Below, in pieces: positions 15,219 to 16,907 of a stretch of DNA of 16,907 nt (position 1 is the first letter of the stretch; each line of letters opens with the position of its first letter). This stretch comes from Magnetovibrio sp. (GTDB lineage: Bacteria > Pseudomonadota > Alphaproteobacteria > Rhodospirillales > Magnetovibrionaceae). The notes under the pieces were generated by a model that saw only the letters and a program-made list of their open reading frames with translations, ran no database searches and was not told the DNA's origin. The DNA lies in NCBI GenBank assembly GCA_016763895.1, contig JAESSV010000150.1:1-16907 (forward strand). Reading direction: 5' to 3'. Both the position numbers and the translations under genes were made by a program.

Positions 15219-15875
15219 CTACAGAAGTTTCCAGCCATAGATAGCTGTCATTCCAAGAGTATAGGCCGCAAGAAGAACAACATTGATTGGATTTCCAGAA
15301 AGCTTAGGTGTTTTGATCTGTGACACATTCAAAGCCGCGAGGCTCAGTCCGCTGACATAGAGAATGATCGAAAAAACACCCGAACCAAACAGGCCTTCAA
15401 ATAGAAATATAAAAACCAGGGCGATGTTATTGTTATCAATAGCCAGCCCGGTGTATTTCGCGCCATCAGCAAGGCCGAACGTGCTAAAATAACTGAGCCT
15501 GATCACCCCAGCGACAAGCATTAAAAATGCACCCGGCAGGAATATAGGATCGAACTTTCCATAACTTAAAAGAAGTATGGCAGGCGTAACACCATAGCTC
15601 ACGATATCGATAAGCAGATCAAGTTGCCCACCAAACAATCCGTCGGAACCCGTTCGCCCTTTCATCCTGCGTGCAATCAGCCCATCGGCCCAGTCAAAGG
15701 CAACGGCCCAGATCATTCCGATCATTGCAGCAGAATAATGACCTAGTATGATGAAATATATAGCAAGAAGTGTACAGCATAGTCCTGCAAGAGAACAAAT
15801 ATTGGGAAGATCCCATATGTAAGAAAGAATAGATCTCGGTTGTATTTCTTGAGTATTAGAATTTTCAGTTGTCAT
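15219..15875 (-). CDS. CDP-alcohol phosphatidyltransferase (PssA-like)
   Basis: A 218-aa integral membrane enzyme of the family that joins a CDP-activated alcohol or CDP-diacylglycerol to an acceptor alcohol. The active-site signature is present: D61-x2-D64-G65-x2-A68-R69, then G82-x3-D86-x3-D90. The spacer between AR and the G is 12 residues instead of the usual 8, because of an insert in RRMKGRTGSDGLFGG. The rest is a set of about six hydrophobic segments (around 25-45, 47-60, 93-106, 111-128, 150-178 and 195-215). The text after the motif, DIVSYGVTPAIL, is typical of phosphatidylserine synthase-like members. The ATG at 15875 has AGGAC upstream. It is divergent from the cytidylyltransferase gene across 104 bp, so the two probably share a control region. 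The substrate is not determinable; serine, glycerol phosphate or another alcohol are options. Confidence 0.87.
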   Translation of the reverse strand: MTTENSNTQEIQPRSILSYIWDLPNICSLAGLCCTLLAIYFIILGHYSAAMIGMIWAVAFDWADGLIARRMKGRTGSDGLFGGQLDLLIDIVSYGVTPAILLLSYGKFDPIFLPGAFLMLVAGVIRLSYFSTFGLADGAKYTGLAIDNNNIALVFIFLFEGLFGSGVFSIILYVSGLSLAALNVSQIKTPKLSGNPINVVLLAAYTLGMTAIYGWKLL

Positions 15876-15979
15876 TATTAAGTCCTGTAAACAGTAAGGG
15901 GTATCAATTTTATTATATTTAGTCTATATAACATGCTTGATTTCATAAATATTATTTTGATAAAGGTGCACAATAAATA
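15876..15979. promoter_or_regulatory. Shared divergent promoter region
   Basis: A very A+T-rich 104-bp spacer between two divergent genes of CDP-alcohol metabolism. Many TATA-like hexamers occur, including TATATT and TATAAC. I cannot single out a reliable -35/-10 pair. Confidence 0.4.
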
Positions 15980-16411
15980 ATGATTGTCTATACCGTTGGA
16001 ACGTTTGATTTGTTGCATGTGGGTCATTTGGCCTTGCTAAACCACTGTAGAACGTTGGGAAGCGTGGTTGCGGTTGGCGTTGCTTCTGATGAAGTCGTCA
16101 ATCTTTACAAGCCCAACGTACCTGTTATTCCGCTCAATCAACGCATGGAAATGCTAAAAAACTTGCGGTGTGTCGACATTGTTCGCCCATACCATGAACT
16201 TGAATATGTATCGGGCTGCAAAGAATTGAAAGCCGATATTTTTGTGATCGGAGAAGATTGGGGCAGAAATCAGCATAATCTTGACGTGGAATCCTTTTTA
16301 GAGGCCGCAGGAAAGAAAATCCTTCAAGTTCGTTATAATCCTCGAACCTCATCGACGGAAATTAAGCAAGCCGTCATCGCTCAGACTCACGCCCCCTTAT
16401 GCGCCGCATAA
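15980..16411 (+). CDS. TagD/GCT-like cytidylyltransferase
   Basis: A 143-aa nucleotidyltransferase of the HxGH superfamily, close in length and layout to glycerol-3-phosphate cytidylyltransferase (TagD, about 130 aa). It has YTVGTFDLLHVGHLALL (4-20) with HVGH at 13-16, GEDW (91-94), which matches the GDDW of TagD, and RTSSTEIK (122-129) in place of the usual RTEGISTT-x-IK signature, two residues shorter. It should transfer CMP from CTP to an alcohol phosphate (glycerol 3-phosphate, phosphoethanolamine or similar) to make a CDP-alcohol. It starts at ATG 15980 with AAAGGTG upstream and is divergent from a CDP-alcohol phosphatidyltransferase gene. The shortened RTxGIST motif means the exact substrate is open. 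Confidence 0.87.
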   Translation: MIVYTVGTFDLLHVGHLALLNHCRTLGSVVAVGVASDEVVNLYKPNVPVIPLNQRMEMLKNLRCVDIVRPYHELEYVSGCKELKADIFVIGEDWGRNQHNLDVESFLEAAGKKILQVRYNPRTSSTEIKQAVIAQTHAPLCAA

Positions 16412-16907
16412 CTTGGTGATTGCCCTCAGGTTAGCCATAACCGAAAGCCCATATTTTATCAATATAGCGGTGAAGGTCGTGTCAGGGGATCAGGATCAAC
16501 ACGAGTTTAAAGATCGTAAACCACCAATAATACGGATCCGAACCTCATCAAAGACAACGAATGCAAGGCTAACTTACCCCTGAAAACAGTGTTTCGTCCC
16601 TTAGGGATTTTCCTCAGAAAAGGCCCAAGGGACGAAGCCGCGCGAGGGCGTATTGTAAACCTTCACAGAATACATCCCCGTTTTCCCCCCGTTTTTTCCC
16701 AAATCAATTGCTTTTAAATCTAAATCATCCATGCAAGTGCTTATGGGCGACGCAGAAACGGCGGCGGCGGGCTGGAAGATCGGCTGGGAATGGGCATCGG
16801 GTAACTCGGGATAGACAACAGCAGATTGGCTGGAAATTGACTCTCAGTACTCGTTATTGCCCCACCCTTTGGGTGAGTTGTTTCTGGTGGAAGAACCATC
16901 GTAGCCC
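16412..16907. other. Right-end stretch without a convincing gene
   Basis: About 500 bp with no recognised gene. Two small minus-strand frames are possible: 43 codons from ATG 16732 to a TAA at 16601, and about 54 codons starting near 16900 and ending near 16745 with a proline-rich C-terminus. They are in different frames and could be pieces of one broken gene. I recognise no family. The stem-loop at 16593-16636 overlaps the end of the first. Confidence 0.35.
16593..16636. repeat. Strong long stem-loop
   Basis: Outer arms TTCGTCCCTT (16593-16602) and AAGGGACGAA (16627-16636) pair perfectly. Inside, GGG (16604-16606) pairs with CCC (16624-16626), and TTTTC (16608-16612) with GAAAA (16617-16621), around a 4-nt loop, ctca. 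The total is 18 bp in a 44-nt element. It could be a terminator-like structure, a small palindromic repeat or part of an unrecognised RNA. Confidence 0.6.

Noticed and set aside
1..16907. CRISPR arrays, tRNA and rRNA genes
   Set aside because: No regularly spaced repeats, tRNA-like TTCGAAT arms with cloverleaf pairing, or rRNA segments were found on reading both strands.

Overview
The window looks like an accessory-rich piece of a moderate-GC proteobacterial chromosome. I infer an alphaproteobacterium from the style of several proteins (a peptidoglycan-binding/Mu F-like protein, CheW, a PssA-like enzyme with an expanded motif), but this is not proven. Gene density is uneven. Intact single-gene or operon modules are separated by stretches that hold broken transposase and other gene fragments.

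Layout. 1-1903: an A+T-richer segment with an unrecognised gene cut by the window edge, converging on a PLP-dependent aminotransferase gene split by a -1 frameshift. 1904-4282: an intergenic region with two inverted repeats, then an intact XerC/D-type tyrosine recombinase and a protein with a peptidoglycan-binding domain, a phage Mu F-like minor-head domain and a glycine-rich hydrophobic segment. 4243-5259: a secreted Sel1/TPR-like protein converging on it with a 40-bp overlap. 5482-5754: an IS3-family transposase relic. 6198-10913: a three-gene operon coding for an exported CxxCH protein, a LodA/GoxA-like cysteine-tryptophylquinone (CTQ) amino-acid oxidase and its LodB/GoxB-like flavoprotein maturation partner. 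11253-12211: a gene graveyard with a second IS3-family relic, a possible GntR-type fragment and a decayed relative of the Mu F-like gene. 12304-13281: a quinone oxidoreductase. 13486-16411: an alkaline-phosphatase-superfamily hydrolase, a CheW, and a divergent pair made of a CDP-alcohol phosphatidyltransferase and a TagD-like cytidylyltransferase. 16412-16907: no convincing gene, but a strong stem-loop.

Functional logic. The best-supported system is the CTQ oxidase operon. Family knowledge predicts oxidative deamination of an amino acid to an aldehyde, ammonia and hydrogen peroxide. The flavoprotein helps form the quinone cofactor, and the exported CxxCH protein could bind haem and handle electrons or assist secretion (inference). 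A second theme is CDP-alcohol lipid head-group chemistry: a cytidylyltransferase to activate an alcohol phosphate, a phosphatidyltransferase to use a CDP-activated substrate, and a nearby phosphohydrolase. A third is the Mu F-like protein, possibly a wall-targeting, membrane-active effector. It lies next to a recombinase and has a degenerate relative 8 kb away that shares a 19-bp exact match in the same reading frame.
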